A stretch of 64,000 nucleotides of DNA from Agarivorans albus (GCF_019670105.1 NZ_AP023032.1:3466972-3530971), one strand, 5' to 3'; numbered from the stretch's first letter, positions 53,216-62,976 are shown. Numbers and translations are program-made. Notes: generated from the letters alone by a model not told the origin.

Positions 53216-53746
53216 TCAATTAAGCGCAGGCTTGCGACTAATACTATTAATACAACGTGCTAGTACCTGCTCTAGGTTAGCGTCAATTTCAATCGGAATA
53301 ACATCAGCTTCGGCAGAAGAAGGGGCTTCTAAGGTGGCAAATTGGCTAGCTAATAAGTGCTGTGGCATAAAATGATTACTGCGCCGCTCTAGCCTTTGCT
53401 GAATTAGAGTTTGTTCACCTTTTAAGTAGATAAACACCACTTTGCTGCTTACTTGGCGCAATAGATCTCGGTAAGATTTCTTTAAGGCAGAACAAACAAT
53501 GACTACCGTTTTTCGTTGCTGGCTAATAGCATCAGCTTTAGCCACTATGCTCGCTAGCCAAGGCTTACGGTCCTCATCATTTAGCGCAAGGCCACTGCGC
53601 ATCTTTTCTATGTTGCTTTGAGGGTGTAGCGTATCTCCGTCAATAAACTCAGCTTGCAGGTAGTTTGCCAGCCCCTCCCCAATGCTAGATTTTCCACAGC
53701 CGGAAACCCCCATAACGTAATAAACTGTGCCCTGATCAGCATTCAT
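53216..53746 (-). CDS. gntK: Gluconokinase
   Basis: The 176-residue protein begins with a Walker A loop GVSGCGKSSIGEGLA (about 13-27), FIDGDTLHPQSNIEKM and VVIVCSALKKSYRDLLR, the thermoresistant/GntK gluconate kinase pattern. It phosphorylates gluconate to 6-phosphogluconate with ATP. Its ATG overlaps the GH94 stop by 4 bases (ATGA), which suggests coupled translation. It supplies edd. Confidence 0.92.
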   Translation of the reverse strand: MNADQGTVYYVMGVSGCGKSSIGEGLANYLQAEFIDGDTLHPQSNIEKMRSGLALNDEDRKPWLASIVAKADAISQQRKTVVIVCSALKKSYRDLLRQVSSKVVFIYLKGEQTLIQQRLERRSNHFMPQHLLASQFATLEAPSSAEADVIPIEIDANLEQVLARCINSISRKPALN

Positions 53747-56184
53747 ACTAAGGCACTCTCAGCAACGGCTTGGCTGGCTTTGTCTTCTAGCGCTTGTATT
53801 ACCCTTATCTGATACCGCTCGCCAGCCACGAAACCACTAAGCAGCAATTTACCATCGGCCTGCTGAGTAATGGTGAGCTTAGCTTCATCAGCACTCAATA
53901 GCTGTTTTGCGCTTATAGGCTTGGCACTGCCTCCACTAACTTGTTGGTATTGGATATGGAAGGTTGCCCCTCTAAATTCTCGAACCACCGAGGCTTTTTG
54001 CCAATCACTTGGCAGTTGTGGCCGAAGCAGCAAGCCCTGCGGCGTACCACGTAGGCCAAACAACTGCTCAACCACTAATTGGTAATACCAAGCGCAAGTA
54101 CCAGTATTAAACAAGTTACTAGAGCGCCCAGCGGTGCGTGGGTATTGGTAATAAGCGCCTCGATAATAGTTAGGCAAATAAATCGGCAATTGCCCACGCA
54201 CTTTCAATTCGTCAGCGGCATTGCTTGGCAGCATTTTGCGCAATACATTAAATGCCCGCTCCCCTTCTTCAGTGGCATACAAAGAAGCCGCGTAAAACGC
54301 TGCTGCATGGTTATACACCGAGCCATTCTCTGCACTGCCCGGCCACTTTTGAGTAACTCGACCAACATCATCGCGCATTTCGGTAAAGGCAGGCGCACTC
54401 ATCATTACTCCGAACGGCGTGTCTAACTGTTCATCAATGGCCTGCAGCATCTGTGTTTTTTGCTCACCGCTTGCAGCTCCACATAACATTGCCCAGCTCT
54501 GTGCATTGAGAAATATTCGCCCTTCCTTATCGCTGCTTATGCCAAATAACTTCCCTGCATCGGTAATGCCGCGCCCATACCATGCACCATCCCAAAAATA
54601 GTGATTAATGCGCTGATTCAATTGTTCTGCATATTGGCTAAAGGCTTGAGCTAAGGCGGCTTCGCCTAGGTGATCACACACAGGCACCCACAGTTGCAAG
54701 GCATAAGAAATGGCTTCGGCTAACCACCCCGACACGCCCTTGCCTTGATAGCCCACCATGTTCATTGGGTCGCACCAATCCCCCTGGGCGATATAAGGCA
54801 AACCGCGTTCATCTTTGGCTTCACATAAAAATTGCATCGCCTTGCTCACATGCTCAAATACACTTTGCTCGAGTGGGTTATCCGCCCAACAAAGCCTAAG
54901 TTGTAGCAAGCTATAGTCGTTGGTTTCTTGAAGATAGGCGTTTAACACAATGGCGAGCCAAACCGGATGGTCGGTATGGGGCACTTGGTTAATGTACTTA
55001 AGCTCCGCCTGTTCGCTTAACAAAATGCCGTCGGGCATCTCACCGGAGAACTTTTGCTGTTTAAGTGCGGTTAGCAATGCCTGTTTACAAGCTTCTGGTT
55101 TGAGGTAAACCATGCCCATGGCATCTTGCAGGTAGTTACGGGTTTGAGGATCGGTCGTTAAACGCTGACTATCACCATGATAAAACACCTGCCTAGGCAG
55201 CCAATGGTTAACAAAGTGATTAAACTGCTGATCGGGCGTCTCTATGGAAATACAGCCTTTGGCTTGAGCAAAATAGGCTTCGCTAGCTTGGCGTTGTGGA
55301 TCTAGCTCGGCGTACAAATACTGCTGGTTGAGTTGCTTAATTTCGGCCTTATCTTTCGCCGGCCCAAAACTAAGATTAAGCATATCGCTACCATCGGCCG
55401 GTAAATTATATTGAAACTGCATAATCGCCGCTGGCAGCTCATAATGCGCTTCGCCATTATTTAAGTTTCCACCATCCTGCAAAGCACTGGGGTTATGTAA
55501 ACCACCCTCTCCTTCAAAAGCCTGTTGCGAAACTTCATAAAAATCTGGCAGTCGGCTGGCAGACAAAAAGGTAAGATCTTTGAAGTGCTGATTCTTGAAA
55601 TAATCAGTTACTTTTTGGTAAGGAGTAACACTGCTGCAAACAATCGCATTAAGCTCAGCATCATATTGCCCGCCCATGTTCATCCACGAGGCGTAACCCA
55701 CTGGGAAATAGGGTATTAAAGAAACATCTCGACGCTGCGAGCTTAGGTTTCGCAGAGTTACTTGCCAGCTCTCTAGCACTGCATCGACAGCAAGGCTAAG
55801 CCTTATGCTTAACTCAATATCAAGCTTTTCTACCACCCAGCGAATATCGGACAAGCCCGGCTCAAAAGCAAAGCGGTCTAAGTCCACTTTCATTGGCTCG
55901 TAGGGAGCAGAAAACATCTCGCCAGTTTGATTATCTCGCAAGTAGAAAAAGCGCCCAGGATGATGACTAAAATAAGGCTGCTCGGGCTGCATAAAGCTTT
56001 GCGCAGCTAAATTGGGTACATGAGCATATTTGCGAGGTTCGGGATCCATATATTGGCTAACCGCAAAGCCACGACAGTTCATGTGCAACATCATTTTTTT
56101 GTTCCACAAATAAGCCGCGCTGTTTGGCGCAATACAAGGGTCTTCTAAGTGATAACGTGTTCCATCTTCTATAAACTTCGCCAT
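53743..56184 (-). CDS. GH94 glycoside phosphorylase, probable cellobionic acid phosphorylase
   Basis: ATG 56184 (AAGAAGG about 8 bases upstream) gives 813 residues; the longer frame upstream overlaps lacI and is not supported. The protein is GH94: an N-terminal beta-sandwich (about 1-290) and a catalytic (alpha/alpha)6 barrel. GDWCDPMNMVG (catalytic acid Asp at about 472) and TRNYLQDAMGM are its active-site blocks. GH94 enzymes split beta-glucosides with phosphate. Linkage to gntK and edd implies that the products are glucose 1-phosphate and gluconate, that is cellobionate or a related glucosyl-gluconate as substrate. Cellobiose or chitobiose specificity cannot be excluded from sequence alone. 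Confidence 0.8.
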   Translation of the reverse strand: MAKFIEDGTRYHLEDPCIAPNSAAYLWNKKMMLHMNCRGFAVSQYMDPEPRKYAHVPNLAAQSFMQPEQPYFSHHPGRFFYLRDNQTGEMFSAPYEPMKVDLDRFAFEPGLSDIRWVVEKLDIELSIRLSLAVDAVLESWQVTLRNLSSQRRDVSLIPYFPVGYASWMNMGGQYDAELNAIVCSSVTPYQKVTDYFKNQHFKDLTFLSASRLPDFYEVSQQAFEGEGGLHNPSALQDGGNLNNGEAHYELPAAIMQFQYNLPADGSDMLNLSFGPAKDKAEIKQLNQQYLYAELDPQRQASEAYFAQAKGCISIETPDQQFNHFVNHWLPRQVFYHGDSQRLTTDPQTRNYLQDAMGMVYLKPEACKQALLTALKQQKFSGEMPDGILLSEQAELKYINQVPHTDHPVWLAIVLNAYLQETNDYSLLQLRLCWADNPLEQSVFEHVSKAMQFLCEAKDERGLPYIAQGDWCDPMNMVGYQGKGVSGWLAEAISYALQLWVPVCDHLGEAALAQAFSQYAEQLNQRINHYFWDGAWYGRGITDAGKLFGISSDKEGRIFLNAQSWAMLCGAASGEQKTQMLQAIDEQLDTPFGVMMSAPAFTEMRDDVGRVTQKWPGSAENGSVYNHAAAFYAASLYATEEGERAFNVLRKMLPSNAADELKVRGQLPIYLPNYYRGAYYQYPRTAGRSSNLFNTGTCAWYYQLVVEQLFGLRGTPQGLLLRPQLPSDWQKASVVREFRGATFHIQYQQVSGGSAKPISAKQLLSADEAKLTITQQADGKLLLSGFVAGERYQIRVIQALEDKASQAVAESALV

Positions 56185-56188
56185 AAGT

Positions 56189-57214
56189 TTAGCCTTCTTT
56201 AATCTTAAGATACGGGGATGCTTGGGTGCTCGCTCGCGCAATAAAACGCGGCTCAGCCACGCTGGGAATAGTGAGTGTTAAGTCGTAAGCTAAATTGAGT
56301 ACCTGCCTGCTAGCGGCTGTCGCCATTTGTTTGATAGGAATGGCAATCGTGCTAAGAGGTGGTGAGGCAACTGCGGCAAAATCAACATCATCGTAGCCCA
56401 ATACGGAAACTTGCTGCGGCACCTTTATGCCAGCCCCCTGCAAGATTGATAAAGCCACTAAGGCAACTTTGTCGCTACCACAAAACAGTGCATCAAATGG
56501 CAATTGTTTATCCAGTAACTGCTGCACTGCAAACTGGCTAGTGGCAAAATCAAAGCTTCCTTCAATACACAACTCCGGGTTAATCGGTCGGCCTTGGCGA
56601 GCCAATTCATCAACAAAACCTTGCTGACGCTGCTGCGCATCTTGGGCACTTAAACGGCCACTTATACAAGCTATGTTCTTATGGCCTAGCGCCAACAAGC
56701 TGTTTGCCGCCAAACAGCCACCTGCATAATGATCAACACTAAAAGACTGCTTAGACAATAAATCGGTGGAGTGATTAATAAATACCAGCGGCGGGTAATT
56801 AGTTTGAGCAATCAGCAGATCTGAAATGGCGATTTCTGGGCACACCATCAGCACCCCATCGCAATCACGATTAATTAAATAGTCTAAGTGCTGCAGATAT
56901 TCTTCATTACTGTTTGCTTCTTCAGCATTGGCAATAATTAGGTGTTTGTCGTGCAAGCGCAGTTCAAACTCTATGGCTTGTAGTATGTGCTGATAAAAAG
57001 GGCCGGACAATGAAGGTAACCAAACACCAATAATGTTGGAGCGCTGGGTAGATAAAGCCCGAGCAAGGCTGTTCGGCCGGTAGTTAAGCTGCTGCATGGC
57101 TTCGCTGACCTTTTGCTCAGCCTTGGCTGACACTCCGCCCTTGCCAGCTAAGCAGCGAGATACGGTTCCCACACCTACTTGCGCCAACTTAGCCACATCT
57201 TTAATCGTTGCCAT
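56189..57214 (-). CDS. LacI-family regulator of the sugar-acid operon
   Basis: The 341-residue protein has an N-terminal HTH (ATIKDVAKLAQVGVGTVSRCLAG and RPNSLARAL hinge region, about 2-58) and a periplasmic-binding-like effector domain. It begins the operon, with the GH94 start only 4 bases after its stop. Its similarity in layout to the E. coli gluconate repressor GntR suggests gluconate or 6-phosphogluconate as ligand. ATG 57214 is preferred over the TTG three codons upstream. A palindromic operator lies about 80 bases before it. Confidence 0.85.
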   Translation of the reverse strand: MATIKDVAKLAQVGVGTVSRCLAGKGGVSAKAEQKVSEAMQQLNYRPNSLARALSTQRSNIIGVWLPSLSGPFYQHILQAIEFELRLHDKHLIIANAEEANSNEEYLQHLDYLINRDCDGVLMVCPEIAISDLLIAQTNYPPLVFINHSTDLLSKQSFSVDHYAGGCLAANSLLALGHKNIACISGRLSAQDAQQRQQGFVDELARQGRPINPELCIEGSFDFATSQFAVQQLLDKQLPFDALFCGSDKVALVALSILQGAGIKVPQQVSVLGYDDVDFAAVASPPLSTIAIPIKQMATAASRQVLNLAYDLTLTIPSVAEPRFIARASTQASPYLKIKEG

Positions 57215-57293
57215 CGTTTCCAATATTGCTAACCCGCCGTAACACCAGCATGGTCGCCAAAGCTTAGATGCTCAAGCTTTAAACAAGCAAAAC

Positions 57294-57305
57294 GGAACCG
57301 ATTCC
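57294..57305. promoter_or_regulatory. LacI-type operator of the GH94 operon
   Basis: GGAACCGATTCC, read on the minus strand as TTGGAATCGGTTCC, is a palindrome centred on CG with one mismatched pair. It overlaps a plausible -35 (TTGGAA) on the minus strand with a -10-like GTTTAA 17 bases away. This would let the adjacent LacI-type protein repress its own operon. Confidence 0.6.
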
Positions 57306-57456
57306 AAATTACTATGAAACCAAGCTTGAATTAGCTCTTTAGTTTCACAGCCGCTCATCAAAACGCTGACAAATTGCCAACAACAAAAGCTCGCGTAGTC
57401 GCGTTCAAACAACTACTTTATACAATGCTTGCTAATGCTGAATAGGAACAGTTTGA

Positions 57457-58089
57457 ATGATTACTTTGTATGGCTCGCCACGCACTCGCTCTTTGCGCGT
57501 TTCGTGGATGCTGGAAGAGTTACAACTTGAATGGAATTATCACTACCTTAACCTTCAAGCCGGTGAACACCACAGCGATGAATACTTAAGCATTAATCCC
57601 TGCGGTAAAGTGCCTGCATTAAAAGATGGCGAGCTAGTCTTTAATGAATCTGCCGCTATTTGCCTTTATTTAGCCGAGAAATACGGCCCGCACTTTTTGC
57701 CCTCCCCAGGCAGCGACCAAGCTGCCCTGCACCACCGCTGGGTAAGCTTTACCATTTGTGAATTAGAACAAGCCTTGTGGAACATGGGCAAACATCGCTT
57801 TGCTTTACCTGAAGAACTGCGCGTGCCAGAGATGCAAGAAACCGCTACTTGGGAATTTAATAAAGCGGCTGCCATTGCCGAGCTTTGGGTTCCAGAAGAA
57901 GGTTATTTATTGGGCGAACAGTTTACGGTTGCCGATATACTGCTGTGCCACACCTTAAACTGGGCAATGGCGTTTCAGCAGCAACTTCCCACAAAACTCA
58001 TGGCCTACCGCAAACGCACCAGCCAGCGCTCGGCACTCAACACCGGTCTAGAGAAAGAAATGAATGGCAAAGCTATGAGTAAACTCTAG
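57457..58089 (+). CDS. Glutathione S-transferase family protein
   Basis: The 210-residue protein has the GST thioredoxin-like N-terminal domain: LYGSPRTRSLRVSWMLEEL (about 4-22), with VPALKDGELVFNESAAICLYLAEKYG (about 51-76) the glutathione-binding Glu-Ser block. A helical C-terminal domain follows (VADILLCHTLNWA). The substrate is unknown. Its stop TAG spans the junction with a mini-element: TA is the presumed target duplication and G the first element base. Confidence 0.82.
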   Translation: MITLYGSPRTRSLRVSWMLEELQLEWNYHYLNLQAGEHHSDEYLSINPCGKVPALKDGELVFNESAAICLYLAEKYGPHFLPSPGSDQAALHHRWVSFTICELEQALWNMGKHRFALPEELRVPEMQETATWEFNKAAAIAELWVPEEGYLLGEQFTVADILLCHTLNWAMAFQQQLPTKLMAYRKRTSQRSALNTGLEKEMNGKAMSKL

Positions 58090-58142
58090 GGACTGTTTAT
58101 CTTTCGCGGTTAATTTTGTTCGTGAAAAATAAACAGCCCCTA
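58087..58142. mobile_element. 56-bp minimal form of the TAGGG miniature family
   Basis: The left end TAGGGACTGTTTATCTTTCG and right end CGTGAAAAATAAACAGCCCCTA are near-perfect inverted repeats. The short core (CGGTTAATTTTGTTCG) is shared with the 269-bp form at 28594. Flanking TA on both sides fits a TA target duplication. It abuts the GST stop codon. Confidence 0.75.
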
Positions 58143-58167
58143 GACCACCAGACAAAAATCACTCACT

Positions 58168-58195
58168 AAAAAGCCAAGCTTCTGCTTGGCTTTTT
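58168..58195 (+). terminator. Terminator after the GST gene
   Basis: AAAAAGCCAAGC / GCTTGGCTTTTT with loop TTCT ends in a T5 run. Confidence 0.88.
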
Positions 58196-58308
58196 CATCG
58201 CCTAATAAACCGAGAAAACCTGCCAACGAGTAATAAAGCCAAGCTATACTTGGGTTTTGCTAAGCATGGCGCTTATAATGCGCGGCATTAATCATTAGGA
58301 AGCAGAAC

Positions 58309-59499
58309 ATGAGCGGCATCATTACCCTTAAAGCCAAGCGCGACAAAGCGTTGTTACGTCGTCACCCTTGGATTTTTTCAAACGGCATTCATAAAGTATC
58401 GGGCAAGCCACTCTCTGGCGAAACCGTAGAAGTTTACAGCGCCGAAGGGAAATATCTGGCTACTGCTGCCTACTCGCCAGAATCACAAATTAGAGCGCGA
58501 GTTTGGAGCTTTGATCAGCAGCAAGAGATTGATAAGCAGTTTTTTATTGACCGCTTAGAAGATGCTCAAGCAGCTCGACAAATTCTCGGTGAGTTTGCCG
58601 ATACCAATGCTTATCGTTTAGTTGCTGGTGAAAACGATGGTCTACCAGGTATCACCATTGATCGCTATGCAAATGTATTGGTATTACAGCTGCTAAGTGC
58701 TGGTGCAGAGTTTCAGCGTGTCAACCTTATTGAAGCGCTAAAACACTGTTTCCCAGATGATGTTATCTACGAACGCTCAGACGTAGATGTTCGCAAAAAA
58801 GAAGGTTTAGCTCCTCAACAAGGGCTGATTCATGGTGAGCTACCCGCTCAACCAATGGAAATAAATGAAAACGGTTTGCGCCTACTCATTAACGTGGAAA
58901 CCGGCCATAAAACCGGTTATTACCTTGATCAACGCAATAACCGTAAATTGGTTGGCCAGCTCGCCAAAGGCAAAAAAATACTGAACTGTTTTTGTTACAC
59001 TGGCGGCTTTGGCACCTATGCCTTGGCTGGCGGCGCTAAAAAGGTGGTAAACGTAGATGTCTCTGACGCCGCTTTAGAGATAGCCGCCAAAAACGTTGAG
59101 TTAAACGACTTAGACGCTAGCAAAATAACCCAGCTAAATGCCGATGTATTTAAGCAACTGCGCGCCTACCGCGATTGTGATGAGCAATTCGACATGATAG
59201 TGCTAGACCCACCAAAATTTGTTGATAGTAAAGCCAGCCTAAACCGCGCTAGCCGAGGTTACAAAGACATCAACATGCTTGCTATGCAGATGTTACGTCC
59301 TGGTGGAATATTGCTGACTTACTCCTGTTCTGGCCTTATGCCAACTAGCTTGTTCCAAAAAATCGTGGCCGATGCAGCCATTGATGCCAAACGAGAAATG
59401 CAGTTTCTTAAAACCCTAGAGCAAGCAGAAGATCACCCAGTTGGCGGCCCCTACCCAGAAGGTCACTACCTAAAAGGCTTTTTGTGTAGAGTTAAATAA
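58309..59499 (+). CDS. rlmI: 23S rRNA (cytosine-1962-C5)-methyltransferase RlmI
   Basis: The 396-residue protein has an N-terminal PUA domain (about 1-75), an RNA-binding linker and a Rossmann methyltransferase domain. [16 protein letters not shown] (about 224-239) binds S-adenosylmethionine. [14 protein letters not shown] (about 302-315) and LTYSCSG hold the catalytic Pro-Pro-Lys and Cys. It methylates C1962 of 23S rRNA. AGGAAGCAGA lies before the ATG. Confidence 0.93.
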   Translation: MSGIITLKAKRDKALLRRHPWIFSNGIHKVSGKPLSGETVEVYSAEGKYLATAAYSPESQIRARVWSFDQQQEIDKQFFIDRLEDAQAARQILGEFADTNAYRLVAGENDGLPGITIDRYANVLVLQLLSAGAEFQRVNLIEALKHCFPDDVIYERSDVDVRKKEGLAPQQGLIHGELPAQPMEINENGLRLLINVETGHKTGYYLDQRNNRKLVGQLAKGKKILNCFCYTGGFGTYALAGGAKKVVNVDVSDAALEIAAKNVELNDLDASKITQLNADVFKQLRAYRDCDEQFDMIVLDPPKFVDSKASLNRASRGYKDINMLAMQMLRPGGILLTYSCSGLMPTSLFQKIVADAAIDAKREMQFLKTLEQAEDHPVGGPYPEGHYLKGFLCRVK

Positions 59500-59524
59500 C
59501 TCTAGCCTTTTAATGCTTCAAAGA

Positions 59525-59547
59525 CGCTGCTTTTGCAGCGCTTTTTA
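59525..59547 (+). terminator. rlmI terminator
   Basis: CGCTGC / GCAGCG with loop TTTT is followed by CTTTTTATT. Confidence 0.75.
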
Positions 59548-59731
59548 TTCTATCAGCATATCTCGCTAAGCAAGTCTCACTAGACAAATCTCACTACAAA
59601 CGCTGACATATCCGCCACGGATTAAACAAGAAGACGACAGTTCTATACAAAAGATCTAGCGTATTAGTTTCATAATAATAATCACTAACTTAATGTAAGG
59701 CAGCTAAACGCTTAACAAGGGACATTAAAGC

Positions 59732-60781
59732 ATGAGCAGATCAACGGTTTATCGCTATGGTTTGTTACTCCTCATCATTGGGGTGGTATTTTCCTGCTTA
59801 GATGATTCACCTCAAGTTCATGAAAAGAAAATTAGTTTCCCCTCTGGTGAGCTTAAGATAACTGGCGCACTAATTACTCCCACCAATCTTCCAGGCCCTT
59901 ACCCAGTTGTTGTGCTAGTACACGGCGACGGTGCGATGCCTTATGATGCCTACGGCTTTTACAAACCCATATGGACCGAGTTTGCCAAACGAGGCATTGC
60001 TACTTTAAGTTGGGATAAACCCGGTGTTGGTGGCTCAAGTGGAAATTGGTTAGAGCATTCTATGGAAGAGCGAGCAGAGATTGTAAGAAATGCAATAAGC
60101 TACCTACGCACGCAAAATGCCGTTATCGACCAGCAACACATCGGTTTAATGGGCTTTAGTCAAGCTGGCTGGGTATTGCCAAAAATAAGCAATCAACAGC
60201 ATCAAGTTGATTTCGCTGTGTTTGTAGGTACTGCGATTAACTGGTTGCGCCAAGGCCAATACCATCGCAGCATCAGTAATGGTACTGGCAGTAATCCAGA
60301 ATTCTATAAAACGCTACCTGATTCCTTGCTCACTCAAGCAGTAAAACAAAACTTGTCTTTCGCGGCTTACCAAAGCGCGCACCAAGATATGCTCACAAGC
60401 GATCCCAACTTTAATGAGGGCTTGTTTAGCGATGAAGCTCGTTACGGTTTTATCGCAAAAAACTGGATGAATGATGCAAGCTCAGAGTTAAGCCAAATAG
60501 ACATTCCTATTCTCGCAGCTTTTGGAGAAGACGATCTTAATGTAGATATCAACGATAGCATTTACCAGTATCGCCAGGCCTTCGCCCACAACGATCCGGA
60601 GCTGCTAAGTATTAAGCAGTTTTCTGGAGCCAGTCATGGGCTATTGCAATCCTGGTTTTGGAATACTCAAAGCCCTGGAATCGCGCATATCTTAATGATT
60701 GAGTTTTTTGGCAACAGCATGTTTGCCGACAACTCGCTTGACCAAATTGCGACCTGGCTGGAGCGCCAAGTCCAACACTAG
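59732..60781 (+). CDS. Exported alpha/beta hydrolase, possible lipoprotein
   Basis: The 349-residue protein has an N-terminal hydrophobic segment ending GVVFSC (a weak lipobox). The alpha/beta hydrolase core includes the oxyanion strand VVVLVHGDGAMPYDAYGF, DKPGVGGSSG and the nucleophile elbow GFSQAGW (Ser at about residue 143). A late His in SGASHGLLQ completes the triad. It is an esterase- or acyltransferase-like protein of unknown substrate. The gene is monocistronic. Confidence 0.75.
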   Translation: MSRSTVYRYGLLLLIIGVVFSCLDDSPQVHEKKISFPSGELKITGALITPTNLPGPYPVVVLVHGDGAMPYDAYGFYKPIWTEFAKRGIATLSWDKPGVGGSSGNWLEHSMEERAEIVRNAISYLRTQNAVIDQQHIGLMGFSQAGWVLPKISNQQHQVDFAVFVGTAINWLRQGQYHRSISNGTGSNPEFYKTLPDSLLTQAVKQNLSFAAYQSAHQDMLTSDPNFNEGLFSDEARYGFIAKNWMNDASSELSQIDIPILAAFGEDDLNVDINDSIYQYRQAFAHNDPELLSIKQFSGASHGLLQSWFWNTQSPGIAHILMIEFFGNSMFADNSLDQIATWLERQVQH

Positions 60782-60838
60782 CGACTTAAGTCACTAGGCC
60801 TTAATCGCTGCATGCGAAGTCTCATGATCAGCATTAAA

Positions 60839-61087
60839 TTAAATCACTTTAAATACAACACGCTCATTGTCTTCAATATCTTCTATTTCGAGGATCACCC
60901 CAGAACTATCGCGACTCAGCAGCGACGCTTTTAGGGTTGCCAAGCTATCGGCGTCATCGGAGAAATAAGCAGCTAATTTAGGCGGTAAGCATTTAAACAA
61001 AGTTTTTGCGATGTATATGGGCAAATTGACCGAGTCAGAAAGGCTTCCGGTATCTAGCTGATAAGTTTCTATTCTTAATTTTTTCAT
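60839..61087 (-). CDS. Hypothetical protein, 82 residues
   Basis: AGGAAGCGACT precedes the ATG. The small soluble protein (LRIETYQLDTGSLSDSVNLP near the start, acidic IEDIEDNERVVF near the end) has no family I recognise and no signal peptide. It might be a SHOCT- or antitoxin-like protein, but I have no evidence for either. The flanking intergenic regions are empty. Confidence 0.55.
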   Translation of the reverse strand: MKKLRIETYQLDTGSLSDSVNLPIYIAKTLFKCLPPKLAAYFSDDADSLATLKASLLSRDSSGVILEIEDIEDNERVVFKVI

Positions 61088-61322
61088 ACAGTCGCTTCCT
61101 TAGTGACTAACTACCATTGCTAACTAAAGCAATATCCATAAGAGATTTGAAATTAAACCATCCACAAGCCTTAGTGATAAAAAAATCACTAACAACTCTA
61201 TAATAGTCAAAATTTTTATGAGCAGCTTGAAATGTATGAAACTAATTGCAGTGTTTACCCATAGTTATACAGGCAACAACAAGGATAGGAACTCTCTCAA
61301 CCGCAACTAGAGTACTAGAGTA

Positions 61323-61712
61323 CTAGATAAACTCTGTTTTTAAGAAAGCACTTAATACATCAGAGGCGGAGACAATGCCAACACAGGCCGAACCTTCGGT
61401 AACAATAAGGTGATGGATCTTTTCATAACTCATAATTTCTGCGGCTTGCTGAATACTAATATCAGGCGCAACCTCTATCACCCGATGTGTACACAGTTCC
61501 CAAGCATGTTCCAACTTTGGATTAGCTCGCTGTGTACTAAAGTGCACTAAATCACTCGCACTAATTACGCCAAAAATGGCGCCGTCAGGGCTAAAGACTG
61601 GAACACAACAAAGCTTGTTGTCATCTAATACTTGGCATACTTTTTCAACCGAATCGTCTAGCGCAACTCCGATTACATTGGTTTCCATGAAACTGCTAAT
61701 TTGAGTGCTCAT
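61323..61712 (-). CDS. Stand-alone CBS-pair protein
   Basis: The 129-residue protein consists of two CBS motifs: VIGVALDDSVEKVCQVLDDN (about 13-32) with GVISASDLVHF, and VIEVAPDISIQQAAEIM with GIVSASDVLSAF. CBS pairs bind adenine nucleotides. ATG 61712 has AAGGAGG about 8 bases upstream; an in-frame start six codons earlier is not needed. The regulatory partner is unknown. Confidence 0.85.
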   Translation of the reverse strand: MSTQISSFMETNVIGVALDDSVEKVCQVLDDNKLCCVPVFSPDGAIFGVISASDLVHFSTQRANPKLEHAWELCTHRVIEVAPDISIQQAAEIMSYEKIHHLIVTEGSACVGIVSASDVLSAFLKTEFI

Positions 61713-61945
61713 TAGATGCCTCCTTAGCATTTAGTTCTCAAACCAAAAGCTTATTGATACTTTAATCATAGTTGGAATTAATGCTTTAGGTGGCTATTCG
61801 AGCGCAAATGAGGCTCTAGCTTGTTGAAGATCAATATTGCTTAAACGAGCACACATAGACTGGCGATTAGGCTTAGGTGTGCTGATGAGCAGCCAGTGAT
61901 AACTAAGCTCCCTTATTTACCCCAACCCCTAGCCCCAAAGCGACT

Positions 61946-62929
61946 TTACTCTGGTAAGTTATTCCAAAGCTTTACGCAGTAATAGATGGGCATGTGATCG
62001 GTAAAACTAATTTTACTGTCGGCTTGCCACTGTTTAAGGTTATCTCGCCATTCTTTAAATGACTCAAGTAAGTGCTGGTTTATCTCGGTAAGATCAACAC
62101 TCAAACTCTTACGGCGTTGTTCTTGAGCTTTAAAGGTATTAACAATAAGCGCTTTGTACTCGGTAGGGCTCTTTTCCGGTCGTTGGTAATCTATTTGCTG
62201 GTTACTGTGAATGTAAACCAACTCGCCAACATCCTCAAAACCAAAGCTTATTGCTGGCAAATTGGGCGGTAACATCGGGATAGGATCTTTAGCGTGTTCT
62301 ACTCGCCAAATAGGCCGGTGATTAATCTGCTCGATAAATTGTTGATTACCGACTCTGGGAGAACCATAAATATATAAACCCGTTGCTTGCGGCACTTTAG
62401 CAAAACATAAGCTTGCTAAAGCACCACCCAAGCTATGTCCGGTAAGCCAAATAGGGCGGTCTGGGAAGTCTACTATCTGCTGCTCAATAAACTGCTGTAA
62501 GCCTTGCTCGCCACTCCAAACTTCGTCGAGCGCTTTGGCAAAACCTTGATGTACTTTTCCACCCTCTGCAAAAGCTACAGGCATGCTGTCTAAGTCTGTT
62601 TTTAACTCGTATAAGGCAGACAAAGATTTAAGCTCTGTGCCGCGAAAGGCAATAATTAAGGCTTCTCGATTACCAGCAGCCATGCATTCTGTGCCGGTGC
62701 CCTCAAAAAAAGTAAACTGCTCAAAGCCAGCTAGCTTAAAAGCCATACGAGCAAAACCAGGGTGACAATAAGCAAGCAGTGAACATTCGGCCAACCACCA
62801 AGCATTTACCTCTGAGAACTCGGTATTGTTGGGCTGAAACGGATATTGATTAGTACCTTCAAAATAAAGGTAATTCATATCAGGCGGAACAATGTCGTAG
62901 TATTTGGCTTCGGGGATTGGCTTCTTCAT
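61946..62929 (-). CDS. Lipase class 3 family protein
   Basis: The 327-residue protein has an alpha/beta hydrolase lipase_3 core: ALIIAFRGTE (about 87-96) and the nucleophile elbow LTGHSLGGALAS (about 163-174), then YGSPRVGNQQF. No Sec signal is visible. The in-frame extension upstream to 63088 is translated from a miniature element and is rejected; ATG 62929 is the first credible start, though its ribosome site is weak. Confidence 0.75.
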   Translation of the reverse strand: MKKPIPEAKYYDIVPPDMNYLYFEGTNQYPFQPNNTEFSEVNAWWLAECSLLAYCHPGFARMAFKLAGFEQFTFFEGTGTECMAAGNREALIIAFRGTELKSLSALYELKTDLDSMPVAFAEGGKVHQGFAKALDEVWSGEQGLQQFIEQQIVDFPDRPIWLTGHSLGGALASLCFAKVPQATGLYIYGSPRVGNQQFIEQINHRPIWRVEHAKDPIPMLPPNLPAISFGFEDVGELVYIHSNQQIDYQRPEKSPTEYKALIVNTFKAQEQRRKSLSVDLTEINQHLLESFKEWRDNLKQWQADSKISFTDHMPIYYCVKLWNNLPE

Positions 62930-62976
62930 GGCTAAAACTGCTACTGTTAAGCGAACGATTAGCTTAACGCATTTAC

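Noticed and set aside
56185..56241. N-terminal extension of the GH94 protein
   Set aside because: It overlaps lacI and has no ribosome site; ATG 56184 is 8 bases after AAGAAGG.
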